This document shows positions 43,498 to 54,487 of a stretch of 64,000 nucleotides of DNA, piece after piece. The stretch covers positions 20,761,379-20,825,378 of the forward strand of contig OX235263.1 in the NCBI GenBank assembly GCA_944472135.2, read 5' to 3'. The notes below the pieces were generated by a model, which saw only the letters and a program-made list of their open reading frames with translations, was not told the DNA's origin and searched no databases. Each line of letters begins with the position of its first letter. Position 1 is the first letter of the stretch. The position numbers were made by a program, and so were the translations under genes. Origin of the DNA: Trichobilharzia regenti. Taxonomy: Eukaryota; Platyhelminthes; Trematoda; Strigeidida; Schistosomatidae.

Positions 43498-44781
43498 TCA
43501 GAAAGATGGTTGTAGAATGTCAGGAAACTGATCTGCCGAGTCGGTATATGGAGGTGCTGGTGTGCGTGTGAACATCAAGTTCAACGATGATGCACGGCTA
43601 ATCGTACCAGCGATGTACTTTTTATTGAGCGAGTCCACAAGCTTAGGGCTTACCGGATCAACCAGCAGTTTGTGTTGCTGTAGGAAATCTATACCAAGGA
43701 TTGGGGATGGAACGTCTGCGATGATGAAAGACCAAGTGTAGGTATTCTGCAGACCAAAATCTAAAGTCATTAGTTTACTGCCATATGTAACAATGTTAGA
43801 CTTATTAACGGCTTGGAGCGTAACTGCAGGGTCAGGATGTTGACGTTCCTGCGTAAACGGAGGGAGAACATTAACCTCTGCTCCTGTGTCGACTAAGAAC
43901 GTAGTACCGGTATTTCCATCTGTTACATAAAACAAACGACTGCTAGATCGTATATTGCCAACAGTAGAAGTTTTCATACATGACGATATATCTTTTGGTT
44001 TAGACAGAAAGTTGCAAGGTGAACGACACCGTCGTGCATTGCTTCCGTAACTACGGTGGTACCAGCAAATAGTATCGTGATGTCGTGACGTGCTGGGTGA
44101 CAGAGAAAGACGTCGACGAGACGAGCTTCTAGAACGGCCTGGTCGTGTGCGTGTGGTCAGTGCTGCTAACTGACTCAGTAAAGTGTCGACTTTGTGTTCT
44201 AGAGTCTGTATCCTATCGTGAGTGTCTGGTATTCTGCTAGTGGAAGCAACAGATTGAGGTGTTGACCTCTCGTACATGCGATCTGCAATTTTGGCGAGCT
44301 TTTCTATGTCAATGTCGTCGTCTCCGAAAGCAAGAACTTGCTGAATGTTTGCAGGAAGTCGTCGCAACCAAATTTGGTAAAAGAGACGTTTATCGATATC
44401 CCTTCCTGCTACTAGGCTTTGCATGTGCCTCATGAGCTGTGATGGGGGTTTATCACCTAGCTCTACATTGCTTAACAAACGATCGAGTGTTTGCCTATCA
44501 GAAAGCAAAGTGCATCGAAGTACCTCTTCCTTCAACTTGTCGTAAGGAGCGTCTGTGCTGGGTTGAACTATGTGTCGTCGAACCTGTTCGGCGATTTCGT
44601 CTGGTAGTACTGTACTCAAAATGCCGAATTTAGCCGTCTGTGACGTGAGCTTGTTGGCAGTGAAATAATGTCTCAGTCGTGCAAACCAAAGATGGGGGTC
44701 TCTGGGCTTAAAAACTGGTACAGTAAGAGAAATAGTACTAACAGATCCCAGCTCTAAGTTATTAGAGGTATCGGAAGACAT
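43498..44781 (-). CDS. Gypsy gag-protease, unit 1
   Basis: The start at 44781 (MSSDTSNN) is chosen because the helminth gypsy gag similarity begins there. The frame is open to an ATG at 44991, adding 70 residues with two hydrophobic runs. Gag: FKPRDPHLWFARLRHYF, KLKEEVLRCTLLSDRQ, RLLSNVELGDKPPSQLMRHM, LFYQIWLRRLPANIQQVLAF, then CWYHRSYGSNARRCRSPC, the single-finger form usual in this group. Protease: LFYVTDGNTGTTFLVDTGAE with the catalytic DTG, then ILGIDFL. It ends QFPDILQPSF and TGA, just where RT would begin. About eleven bases differ from unit 2, nine changing amino acids. Confidence 0.85.
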   Translation of the reverse strand: MSSDTSNNLELGSVSTISLTVPVFKPRDPHLWFARLRHYFTANKLTSQTAKFGILSTVLPDEIAEQVRRHIVQPSTDAPYDKLKEEVLRCTLLSDRQTLDRLLSNVELGDKPPSQLMRHMQSLVAGRDIDKRLFYQIWLRRLPANIQQVLAFGDDDIDIEKLAKIADRMYERSTPQSVASTSRIPDTHDRIQTLEHKVDTLLSQLAALTTRTRPGRSRSSSRRRLSLSPSTSRHHDTICWYHRSYGSNARRCRSPCNFLSKPKDISSCMKTSTVGNIRSSSRLFYVTDGNTGTTFLVDTGAEVNVLPPFTQERQHPDPAVTLQAVNKSNIVTYGSKLMTLDFGLQNTYTWSFIIADVPSPILGIDFLQQHKLLVDPVSPKLVDSLNKKYIAGTISRASSLNLMFTRTPAPPYTDSADQFPDILQPSF

Positions 44782-45058
44782 GATACAATTCGTAGAAAAA
44801 TGGTTTGAGAGTAACAAAATAGCAAAAATTATGCACACCAAGAATATGGCAAAACAGAAAAACATGCAATGCAGATGCTTACCACAGATTACTGCAGAAT
44901 GTGCGATGAGAAAGCACGAGAATGAGTTCGAAATGTCTATCATATGGATATATATAGATCCGATAAATTTAGGGTACAAATAATCCAGCAAGTGTAATGA
45001 TGCGTCGTGGTGAACAAGTTATCGTCGAGAACACCAATTTGTCGTCGCTGTCGAAATT

Positions 45059-45075
45059 GGTCGTCGGGATCACCA
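45059..45075 (-). promoter_or_regulatory. Primer-binding site, unit 1
   Basis: Minus strand TGGTGATCCCGACGACC begins four bases after the LTR end and would pair with a tRNA 3' end. Confidence 0.65.
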
Positions 45076-45079
45076 ATTG

Positions 45080-45379
45080 TGTTGCGTTCGTTGTCTGACT
45101 AAACTGCCGTACACATATATTCTAGTATTTCTTCGTTCTTATTAATGTGCGCGGACGTTGTGGCTACTCGACGCCCACAACGTAAATCAAAAGGCACTTG
45201 CGAAGAGTACGAATGTGTATTAGAGCAGTAGTCAAATTCGAAATTGTGTCAAGGTAATGTTCAACAGTAAATTGACAAATGTTTGCGAAGTACATATAAA
45301 ATCGGTCTGTAAACACATATAATACAAGTTTACAAATTAGATTAAAACGCATGTTTACAGTTGGTATAGGGGTACTACA
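45080..45379 (-). repeat. Gypsy LTR 2 (shared, middle)
   Basis: A complete 300-bp LTR serving as 5' LTR for unit 1 and 3' LTR for unit 2. It contains the empty BEL target site. Confidence 0.93.
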
Positions 45380-45392
45380 TAATTCCCCCACC
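45380..45392 (-). promoter_or_regulatory. Polypurine tract, unit 2
   Basis: Same sequence and position relative to the LTR as at 41596-41608. Confidence 0.6.
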
Positions 45393-45793
45393 AGAACACT
45401 AAAATATAAAAAAATACATTTAAGTGTCCGAAAATAACATGCGTCAGCGTAATACGTAGCAGCGATAGTACACAGAAGGCGATTTATTAAGCTGGAAAAT
45501 GAGCAGTTTTATGCGGTTAATAACATCGATAATAAATGCTATAATCTAGGGAAAGTGGAATTACTAATCGTAATAGATTGAATAAGGAACGATAAAATTG
45601 TCCGGGGATCTGTAGTCGGTAGACGAAGACGATACGTGAATAATATACGAGATGTGATTAAATTTAATAATATAGGAAATATCGATGTTAAAATAATAGT
45701 GACATGATTTATGTATGAAAATATTAATCAGTTAAATGAGTAGTCAAATGGCAATTACGAATAAAGATAATAAAAATGAAAATTCGTAGGAAG

Positions 45794-47281
45794 TTATATT
45801 TCGATGACTTGCACGTAACGTTTGGGCCAATGCACTCGTCTACCATATCGTGTTGTTTTCGCAGGCTTCTCTGCCGACGTTGAAGCTCGTTTGGATGTAG
45901 GTGTTGGCACGTCGTTCAGCTGGTTCTTATCGTTGACTTCGAAATCGTCGAGGAACGCTGGTTTGACTCTGTCGATACTGATGGCTTCTGTTTTAGTCAA
46001 TCTTTCTATCGTGATAACTTTCGCGTTTCTGCTTAGAACTTTGAATGGGCCATCATAAGCGGGTTGAAGTGGTCGTTGCACACCTTCTCTCCTGACGAAG
46101 ACGTGAGTGCAGTCTGTCAGTTGTGACGGGATGTATGACGCTCGTTCCTACTGACGTGGAAGTGATATCTTTAGCTCGTTCACGTGTCGTTTTAGCTGGT
46201 GCACGTAACCAGTCATATCGTGTGGAACTTGGTTACCCGGGGTGAAAAATTCTCCTGGTAATCGTAATGTTGTTCCATAGACTAGTTCGGAAACACAGCA
46301 GCCAATATCTTTCTTTATAGTAGCTCGTATACCAAGTAATACTAGTGGAAGTTTGGTTGACCAATCGTTTTGAGTCAAAGAAGCAGCGAGTGCAGCCTTG
46401 AGTTGTCCAGGAAATCGTTCGACCATACCGTTGGAACTAGGATGATACGCTGTTGTTCATATTCGTTTAATGCCTAGTAATTCAGTTAGTTGGTCAAAAA
46501 GTCGGCTTTCAAACTGGGCACGTCTGTCTGTAGTGATAATTGATGGGACACCAAAATTGGCTATCCAGTTTTCGACTAAAGCTTTAGCTACCGTTTCAGC
46601 TGAGATGTCGATTAATGGATTTGCTACTGGCCAACGAGTAAATCTGTCAATACAGGTTAGAATATAGTTGAAACCATTTGAAGGAGGCAGTGGACCAACT
46701 ATGTCTACATGTACATGGTCAAATCTAGAGTCAGGGTTAGGGAAGCGACCAAGTGGTGCTTTGGTGTGCCGGTTGATTTTGACTCTTTGACCAGACAAGC
46801 AATTTCGTGTCCACTTCTTAACATCGCTATTAATGTTTGGCCAGATAAATCTTTCTCTTAGTAGCTTGATAGTAGCGCTAACACCAGGATGCGACAAGTT
46901 ATGTAACTTCTCGAATACTGTATGTCTCATAGCTATTGGAACGAAAGGTCGGTATTTATCTGTGGAGGTGTCGCAGATAACTTTTGTCGTGCCAAATGGG
47001 ACTGCCTTGAGACTTAGAGATGTTGTTTCAGAAGGCATGATCTTTTTGAGTTCGACGTCCTCTCGTTGTAAGTTTGAGAGATGTTCGTAGTCGATCTCTG
47101 GGCATACAATGTTATCAATGTGCATACGTGGCAAAGCGTCTGCCACTTCATTGTTTTTACCCTTGACTTGTCGCAGATCGGAGTTGACTTGGGATACATA
47201 CTCGGGATGTCGTATTTCGCGCGGAGAGTAATTAACTTGCTTTGCTGATAAAGCTTTCATTGGAGCTTTATGGTCTGTTGA
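45794..47281 (-). pseudogene. Gypsy RNase H tail and integrase remnant, unit 2
   Basis: Protein fragments are identical to unit 1 (42010-43497), including the deletion junction and both internal stops (at 46457 and 46148). The decay therefore precedes the duplication, or one unit was converted by the other. Confidence 0.85.
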
Positions 47282-48565
47282 TCAGAAAGATGGTTGTAGA
47301 ATGTCAGGAAACTGATCTGCCGAGTCGGTATATGGAGGTGCTGGTGTGCGTGTGAACATCAAGTTCAACGATGATGCACGGCTAATCGTACCAGCGATGT
47401 ACTTTTTATTGAGCGAGTCCACAAGCTTAGGGCTTACCGGATCAACCAGCAGTTTGTGTTGCTGTAGGAAATCTATACCAAGGATTGGGGATGGAACGTC
47501 TGCGATGATGAAAGACCAAGTGTAGGTATTCTGCAGACCAAAATCTAAAGTCATTAGTTTACTGCCATATGTAACAATGTTAGACTTATTAACGGCTTGG
47601 AGCGTAACTGCAGGGTCAGGATGTTGACGTTCCTGCGTAAACGGAGGGAGAACATTAACCTCTGCTCCTGTGTCGACTAAGAACGTAGTACCGGTATTTC
47701 TATCTGTTACATAAAACAAACGACTGCTAGATCGTAGATTGCCAACAGTAGAAGTTTTCATACATGACGATATATCTTTTGGTTTAGCCAGAAAGTTGCA
47801 AGGTGAACGACACCGTCGTGCATTGCTTCCGTAACTACGGTGGTACCAGCAAATAGTATCGTGATGTCGTGACGTGCTGGGTGACCGAGAAAGACGTCGA
47901 CGAGACGAGCTTCTAGAACGGCTTGGTCGTGTGCGTGTGGTCAGTGCTGCTAACTGACTCAGTAAAGTGTCGACTTTGTGTTCTAGAGTCTGTATCCTAT
48001 CGTGAGTGTCTGGTATTCTGCTAGTGGAAGCAACAGATTGAGGTGTTGACCTCTCGTACATGCGATCTGCAATTTTGGCGAGCTTTTCTATGTCAATGTC
48101 GTCGTCTCCGAAAGCAAGAACTTGCTGAATGTTTGCAGGAAGTCGTCGCAACCAAATTTGGTAAAAGAGACGTTTATCGATATCCCTTCCTGCTACTAGG
48201 CTTTGCATGTGCCTCATGAGTTGTGATGGGGTTTTATCACCTAGCTCTACATTGCTTAACAAACGATCGAGTGTTTGCCTATCAGAAAGCGAAGTGCATC
48301 GAAGTACCTCTTCCTTCAACTTGTCGTAAGGAGCGTCTGTGCTGGGTTGAACTATGTGTTGTCGAACCTGTTCGGCGATTTCGTCTGGTAGTACTGTACT
48401 CAAAATGCCGAATTTAGCCGTCTGTGACGTGAGCTTATTGGCAGTGAAATAATGTCCCAGTCGTGCAAACCAAAGATGGGGGTCTCTGGGCTTAAAAACT
48501 GGTACAGTAAGAGAAATAGTACTAACAGATCCCAGCTCTAAGTTATTAGAGGTATCGGAAGACAT
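47282..48565 (-). CDS. Gypsy gag-protease, unit 2
   Basis: Same layout as unit 1 with the start at 48565 (open to 48775). Differences include RLGHYF for RLRHYF, KTPSQL for KPPSQL, and LAKPKD for LSKPKD. The protease DTG is intact. It ends with TGA at the same deletion junction. Confidence 0.85.
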   Translation of the reverse strand: MSSDTSNNLELGSVSTISLTVPVFKPRDPHLWFARLGHYFTANKLTSQTAKFGILSTVLPDEIAEQVRQHIVQPSTDAPYDKLKEEVLRCTSLSDRQTLDRLLSNVELGDKTPSQLMRHMQSLVAGRDIDKRLFYQIWLRRLPANIQQVLAFGDDDIDIEKLAKIADRMYERSTPQSVASTSRIPDTHDRIQTLEHKVDTLLSQLAALTTRTRPSRSRSSSRRRLSRSPSTSRHHDTICWYHRSYGSNARRCRSPCNFLAKPKDISSCMKTSTVGNLRSSSRLFYVTDRNTGTTFLVDTGAEVNVLPPFTQERQHPDPAVTLQAVNKSNIVTYGSKLMTLDFGLQNTYTWSFIIADVPSPILGIDFLQQHKLLVDPVSPKLVDSLNKKYIAGTISRASSLNLMFTRTPAPPYTDSADQFPDILQPSF

Positions 48566-48842
48566 GATACAATTCGTAGAAAAATGGTTTGAGAGTAACA
48601 AAATAGCAAAAATTATGCACACCAAGAATATGGCAAAACAGAAAAACATGCAATGCAGATGCTTACCACAGATTACTGCAGAATGTGCGATGAGAAAGCA
48701 CGAGAATGAGTTCGAAATGTCTATCATATGGATATATATAGATCCGATAAATTTAGGGTACAAATAATCCAGCAAGTGTAATGATGCGTCGTGGTGAACA
48801 AGTTATCGTCGAGAACACCAATTTGTCGTCGCTGTCGAAATT

Positions 48843-48859
48843 GGTCGTCGGGATCACCA
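48843..48859 (-). promoter_or_regulatory. Primer-binding site, unit 2
   Basis: Same as at 45059-45075, next to LTR 3. Confidence 0.65.
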
Positions 48860-48863
48860 ATTG

Positions 48864-49163
48864 TGTTGCGTTCGTTGTCTGACTAAACTGCCGTACACAT
48901 ATATTCTAGTATTTCTTCGTTCTTATTAATGTGCGCGGACGTTGTGGCTACTCGACGCCCACAACGTAAATCAAAAGGCACTTGCGAAGAGTACGAATGT
49001 GTATTAGAGCAGTAGTCAAATTCGAAATTGTGTCAAGGTAATGTTCAACAGTAAATTGACAAATGTTTGCGAAGTACATATAAAATCGGTCTGTAAACAC
49101 ATATAATACAAGTTTACAAATTAGATTAAAACGCATGTTTACAGTTGGTATAGGGGTACTACA
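48864..49163 (-). repeat. Gypsy LTR 3
   Basis: Complete 300-bp LTR, 5' in element sense, followed by the right target duplication CATC. It also keeps the empty BEL target site. Confidence 0.93.
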
Positions 49164-49167
49164 CATC

Positions 49168-51235
49168 CTGAAGCAGACTGGGATCACTTAACTTGGAAAA
49201 TAGGGCAAGCAACCAAGGACCAAACCTTGTCTGGAGGTCAGTATATCAAGGTATTTTGTCCTGTATAATATGCGATAGTGTGGCAACAGTCTAATTGCAT
49301 AAGGGGCACGTTTGATCGGTAACAGTGATCCGACTTGACCAGCAAACTACACCTTGACACATGGGCCGTAAAGCCATGCCGACTGCAAAATGGTTATCAG
49401 CCCATCTTCAATTAGGCCGACAGTGAGTCCTGCAAAGACGCTAAGAATGCATAGTCACTGTCACAAACATTAGATCTGTAGAACAGTTACAAAATTAGAA
49501 CAGTGCCTGAAGGGCCATGGGCAGACAGGTAAATGACGGGGCAGTCACAGGTACCAACGCCCTCCACCCTCATGGTCATATACGGTGTTCTGGATCTGGG
49601 AACCGGTACTACTTACGAGAAATGCATTAATGATGCAAGGCAGTCAACATGGCTGCTGTTTAAGGTGACCCACGATGAATCTGGAATGACCTCGTCCCAC
49701 TCACCTCACACTGATCATCAAACCACGAAAATTAGCCGTCAATTTAAGTTTCGGGAGTCACTAGCTGCAGGTAGAGGATAGAGGCACAAATCAGCTGATT
49801 GCTGACGTTTTAAGGTGTTATCGTGGTGTTGTGTTTAGGCTATTCTACGTTGTTTTTAGTGGTTTTTTCGACAGAAACTCATTTTAAAAATCATATTTTA
49901 ACGAAAAAACGTGTAAAAAGTGAGAAAAGTAATCGTTTTCATTGTGTTGACGAAATGCTGTTTTTTCATCGAATTGACATTTCGAGATGCATAAGAAATG
50001 AAACAATTCATTGAAAAATGTCAATTATGATAGAAAATGCTAAATAATTACAAATTTTGAAGTTTATTTTACGTATATGATGAGAAAAGGGTTAAATATC
50101 GAGGTTATTATAATTTCATGATTTTTACCAAATTGCTCAGAAATAAAGGAAATTGAGTTGGTTATTTCGTCAGATAACGGTGAAGAGATAGTCAATTAAC
50201 TAGTACGTACTGTATTATATGTTTATTTTTTTAACTCATCACATCTTGACCGAATGTTTATTTTTAATTTCCAGATTATGGTCTTCAATCCCGCAATCAC
50301 TCAATACATTTAGACATTCTAATTGGGATTAAAAACGATAATATTTGGGTGAATGATGGAATTTTTGTGATATTAATAATGTATTTATCGAAATAAATAT
50401 TGTTTTACAAATTTTGCTCCATTAATACTTAGTGTTTGTCGAGTTGCAAAGTGATGCCAATGTAGAAGACGTAATATTCGTAAAATGGCATATTCACACG
50501 TTGCTGAATTTTGTCACGATGGGGTACTGTCATCGCTTTTGAGTAATTGCTTTCGCTAGTAAATCTTAAACAGGCGATATGCACAACAAAGGCCTATTTA
50601 ATGCGTCACAGTATTTCATGATAGCAAAATAATCAAAGAAGTTTAGTGATGTAGTCAACTAATTAGTTGCATTAATGCACGAGTCTAAGTGTTGGTGTGA
50701 TCATGTAAGAGCCTTTTGATACGAAATGATAACACAAGAAGAGTGATGTAGTTTTCTCCTTATTACCTAATGATACCCTTCGAGATAGTGGTGTTAAACG
50801 CAACATAATAATAACAGAGTGTTTGTGATAAGTGGGACACACGTCGCATTGTGTACTTGAAGTGCCTGGACTACTAATACACGTCGTCTGCGTATAGAAC
50901 CTACGTTTGCTAGACTTTGTTTCGTTATTACAGTACGAGCACATATTTGACGGCTATCTTCTTAACAATCTTGAATATTAATCTTATACGCAACTGAAAC
51001 ACTTTACGCAAGGCTTGATGACGCATTGAGGAAGTAATAACAGTTTATGACTGACGCATTTTACATAAGTATTAATACGTTGCCTATCATTCTCGTTAAC
51101 TCTGCAATGTCCTCAAAATGATAAGTAAAAGAGACAAAGTTAGTTGACATAAATGCATATATTTGTAAGGAAACAATAATCAGTCAAGTTAAAAATGACT
51201 CAGAATAAAAGAGTACATATATGCACTAAAAACAG
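49168..51235. other. About 2 kb, nothing firmly recognised
   Basis: Short frames at 49533-49781 (+) and 50672-50944 (-, CSYCNNETKSSKRRFYTQ) lack domains. AT-rich between 49.8 and 50.5 kb. Confidence 0.3.
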
Positions 51236-51530
51236 TTAATAATAATCCAGTGAAAAAATCGCAGCTGTAGAGTTTTTTATAGCTGCATCATAGTCATCAT
51301 AAAGTCCACCAAACACTCTATCCGCAACATCTGTGTCAGTTTGCCTCCGTTGTTAGTGGTGTTGGACCAGTCTTGCAGTTTTCGTCACCACCAGTTCCGT
51401 TCGCAGAAAGTGGATGTGAACTTTTCAAGCGGAGATTGAGATTGTATTCCTTCGAATGCCTTCGGCCGTATTGAGAAATATCTGAAGATGTATACATGTC
51501 AGGTAAATTATTCTTACCTTTGGTGAACAA
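51236..51530 (-). CDS. Coding-like block of unknown function
   Basis: Minus-strand frames read KNNLPDMYTSSDISQYGRRH, then YNLNLRLKSSHPLSANGTGG and, in the next frame after about 51355, DVADRVFGGLYDDYDAAIKN, then STAAIFSLDYY and the stop at 51236. Both halves look like real protein. They may be one terminal exon with a frameshift or two parts of a spliced gene. A possible acceptor (ATCTTCAG) lies near 51480. No family recognised. Confidence 0.25.
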
Positions 51531-51603
51531 TTCCTAATCTTAGCCACAGTGAATATGTGAACAAGGCAAGGAACAACCACAGAGTTGGTGAAATTCTATA
51601 GAG

Positions 51604-52617
51604 GAGGGAGGGTGGCGTTAGCTGATCAGTAGATATGGTGGTGGTCACTAAGGTGAATCGCCCCATTCTGCAGGAACAGCAATATACAAATTAAAGGCTC
51701 GAGATATTTCTGATTTTTATGAGGGCTTAGATCTTTATCTTGAAAAAGATAATAGTGAACGCCTTGACAGATAATGCTTCTACCTTTAAATATATACCAT
51801 TCGCTCAGCCTATTGTTGACATGCGACCACGTGGGATCTGCACAGATTTATGGGGCATCTTATGAATTAACTTGCTATCCATTGTCAGATCTTTAAATAC
51901 CACTTCACAATATCTTGTCTCACTTATTTTCTAATAACGTCTTTACTTGATTCTCATTATATTCCATTAAACCTAACATTTTATAGCTCTTTATGAATTT
52001 GATTCGACTTATTCTATTCCTATTCTCTGGAGGGTACGGTTGTGCACCAAATAGAAAAAAAGACATGAAATAAAGACAACTGGCTTGAAAATAATTGTAT
52101 TAAAGCCAAAAGTGAACGCATGATAGTATAAAATATATTGGTTTCATTATACATTGCAAATGAACGTTGTCGGCCTAAGGATTAATTACTTCCCCATTCT
52201 GTTTTCTATATAAATGTGTTTATTAATGATATATTTCACTCACTTAATCTATTACACTTTAATGTTTCACCTTAGCACTTTAACTTTTCTAAAACAGCTT
52301 CCAATCCCTTGTAAAAGTTGTACTTACCTCAATTTTGGTTGGTTATCGTATGCCTACAACCACGGGATGAAAACGAAACGAAGTCGATTTTCCCGCTCAA
52401 CCTGGAGGACAAATGTACAATTCAATAACTATCCGGCCTGGTTCAGACAATGAGTGTATATATATATATCAAATATTTAACTGTTGAAACATTATTAACT
52501 TGTAGACAATTTAAGATTTGACATTATATCATCCTTGATCGTGCCTGTAAAAATGGCATGCATTTTCATGTAAATTTATGTTTATATGAAAATAAATTAT
52601 TATTATTATTATTATTA
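51604..52617 (+). repeat. 1-kb interspersed repeat, copy 2
   Basis: Starts AGGAGGGAGGGTGGCG and ends in (TTA)n at about 52600-52617. Inverted match to 25004-25997, with both ends the same, so the unit has defined borders. No target duplication was seen. Confidence 0.8.
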
Positions 52618-54479
52618 GTCGTCCATATATTCCACGATAGATTTCAGGAATCGTGTAACTTCAAAATCACTTGTCACACTTTCTCTTCTATAAAAAGCAA
52701 ATATTATACAAGTGACTCTTATCCATCCGTTACAACTAACTCTAAGAGATAAAATCTTCAAACTTTATACTTCTTTGGTTAAGTTACCCAGTAGTATTCT
52801 CCTTGTTAGTGGATCTAATGCTTCTCACATCTGTGAAATTTATAAGCATGTTAACATGTTCCCTTAAGCTAAAAAATATAATGTTTATCCGCTTTTATTA
52901 TTGCTATTTCAAAGCCCGCCTTAGTAACGTAAGGCACGTATTAGCCGCAACGTTTACGCAAAGGAAAATCTACCAATCACAGTGTGCGTAAGTGACCTTT
53001 AAGTGCTCAGCCTCTCCAAAAACCATTTGTGCCGCTATCCTCTATCCTAGCTGCAATGTATCAACAGTGGCATGAGACCAGGGGTAAAATTGGTGGACAA
53101 ATACAATGCTGTGGAAGCCTACCTGTGGGCCTAAGGAGAAAAATATTCCTAATAAACAGGAAAGAGGTTACAGTCAGTTTCTAGGTCATGATGAGTTCCT
53201 GAGTCGGCTAGTTATATGTTTTCGTGAATTCGTATTCCATTGAATTTTAAAGGTTTTTCTGGATGTTTTGCTCATTTTGCAGTGTGTAGGTCAGTTTTTG
53301 TCACTGGATGCTACTATTTAGCTTATTTTTAGCCTGAAGTTCCCAGTTATTATGTTGGTAGTCAAGGATTATGGTAAACCTGCAATCATTGAGCTAATTA
53401 ACGTATACGATGCTAATTCAGTAACATAGACTATGCTAATAATAGTAACATTAAACTCCCTTAATGTTTTGCCATTGTTTGACAGTGAAACTGTGCGCTG
53501 ATTTTTCAGCATGAGTGGCACTAAATCGAACCTACTGGGTTTGCTTATTAACGTTGTTCCAGCCCTCACAGGACATACTAAGCATGGATTAGCGTTACTA
53601 CAGAGCGGAAAGTTTTGATTCAGCACGCGGCTGTCTTTTTAAGCACGACCTGTGTCATTTCAGAACATAATGGGTAAATATGATCTTCAGTTACCATAAA
53701 AAGGCATTATCGAGGAATAGGCCAGAATAAATTTAGAATTGTTTTAACCCTGGTGGTGCTGCGGTCTTAGTGATAAATCGTATTAATCACCGTAATTCAG
53801 GATATGCTATGAACCGGAAATCCTCAACTGAAAAACGTATGAATAAGACACAGATCGGTGTAATTTATAACTGACTCCAAATTGCTTTCATCACGAAACA
53901 GTCAACCAAAGTATGCTGTAAACTGTCGCTCTCAGCCGTTTGAAGGGAAATTTACTTGATTTATGCTGACCTAGTATGCACAAATCTCACACGTCATTGA
54001 ATTGAAAACTTAAAAAAGTAGATTATTTAACACATACATTTATCTATATGTACTAATTAAGGACATTAAGTTTTTAGAAATTGTAGTTAAATTTTATTCG
54101 CCTAGTAATCAAAAATGCATACATCCTATTTTGGACTTAAAATAAATGCATCGGAATTATTGTTGATTTATATTCACTTACTAGACGTTCTCATACATCT
54201 TAATGCACTTTAAACACCACCAATGCATCCAAATAGCGTGTGACTATCACACTACACTCATACCAAAAAAATTAACACGCCATTATATAATGGTAAGGTA
54301 AGCCCTAAATCATACTGACTGTAAATTTCCGCGTCAAAATAAAAAGATTACCGCTTTAACTTATATTTTAGACCAATAGGAAGCCAGCTAGCCGACAGCC
54401 AATCAAAATCTGCCTATATCTATTTTCATAAACAGCCGATATTATTCACATGAAGTAGCCATTAAATTGAATGTACTAC
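52618..54479. other. Intergenic sequence
   Basis: No feature recognised. A minus frame at 53369-53626 has no domain. Confidence 0.35.
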
Positions 54480-54487
54480 GAATAAAG

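Larger units (their letters stand above)
37705..49163 (-). mobile_element. Tandem Ty3/gypsy array: LTR-int-LTR-int-LTR
   Basis: Three 300-bp LTRs share two internal regions of exactly 3484 bp each (41596-45079 and 45380-48863), a repeat period of 3784 bp. The array is flanked by CATC at 37701-37704 and 49164-49167, a single 4-bp target duplication for the whole structure. Element sense is minus. Each unit carries gag-protease and an RNase H/integrase remnant but no RT. The first LTR is interrupted by the BEL element. Unequal recombination after a single insertion explains the structure best. Confidence 0.88.

Noticed and set aside
50672..50944. Receptor C-terminal tail (cysteine and basic start)
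   Set aside because: Only a vague resemblance; no membrane segment is encoded upstream in frame.
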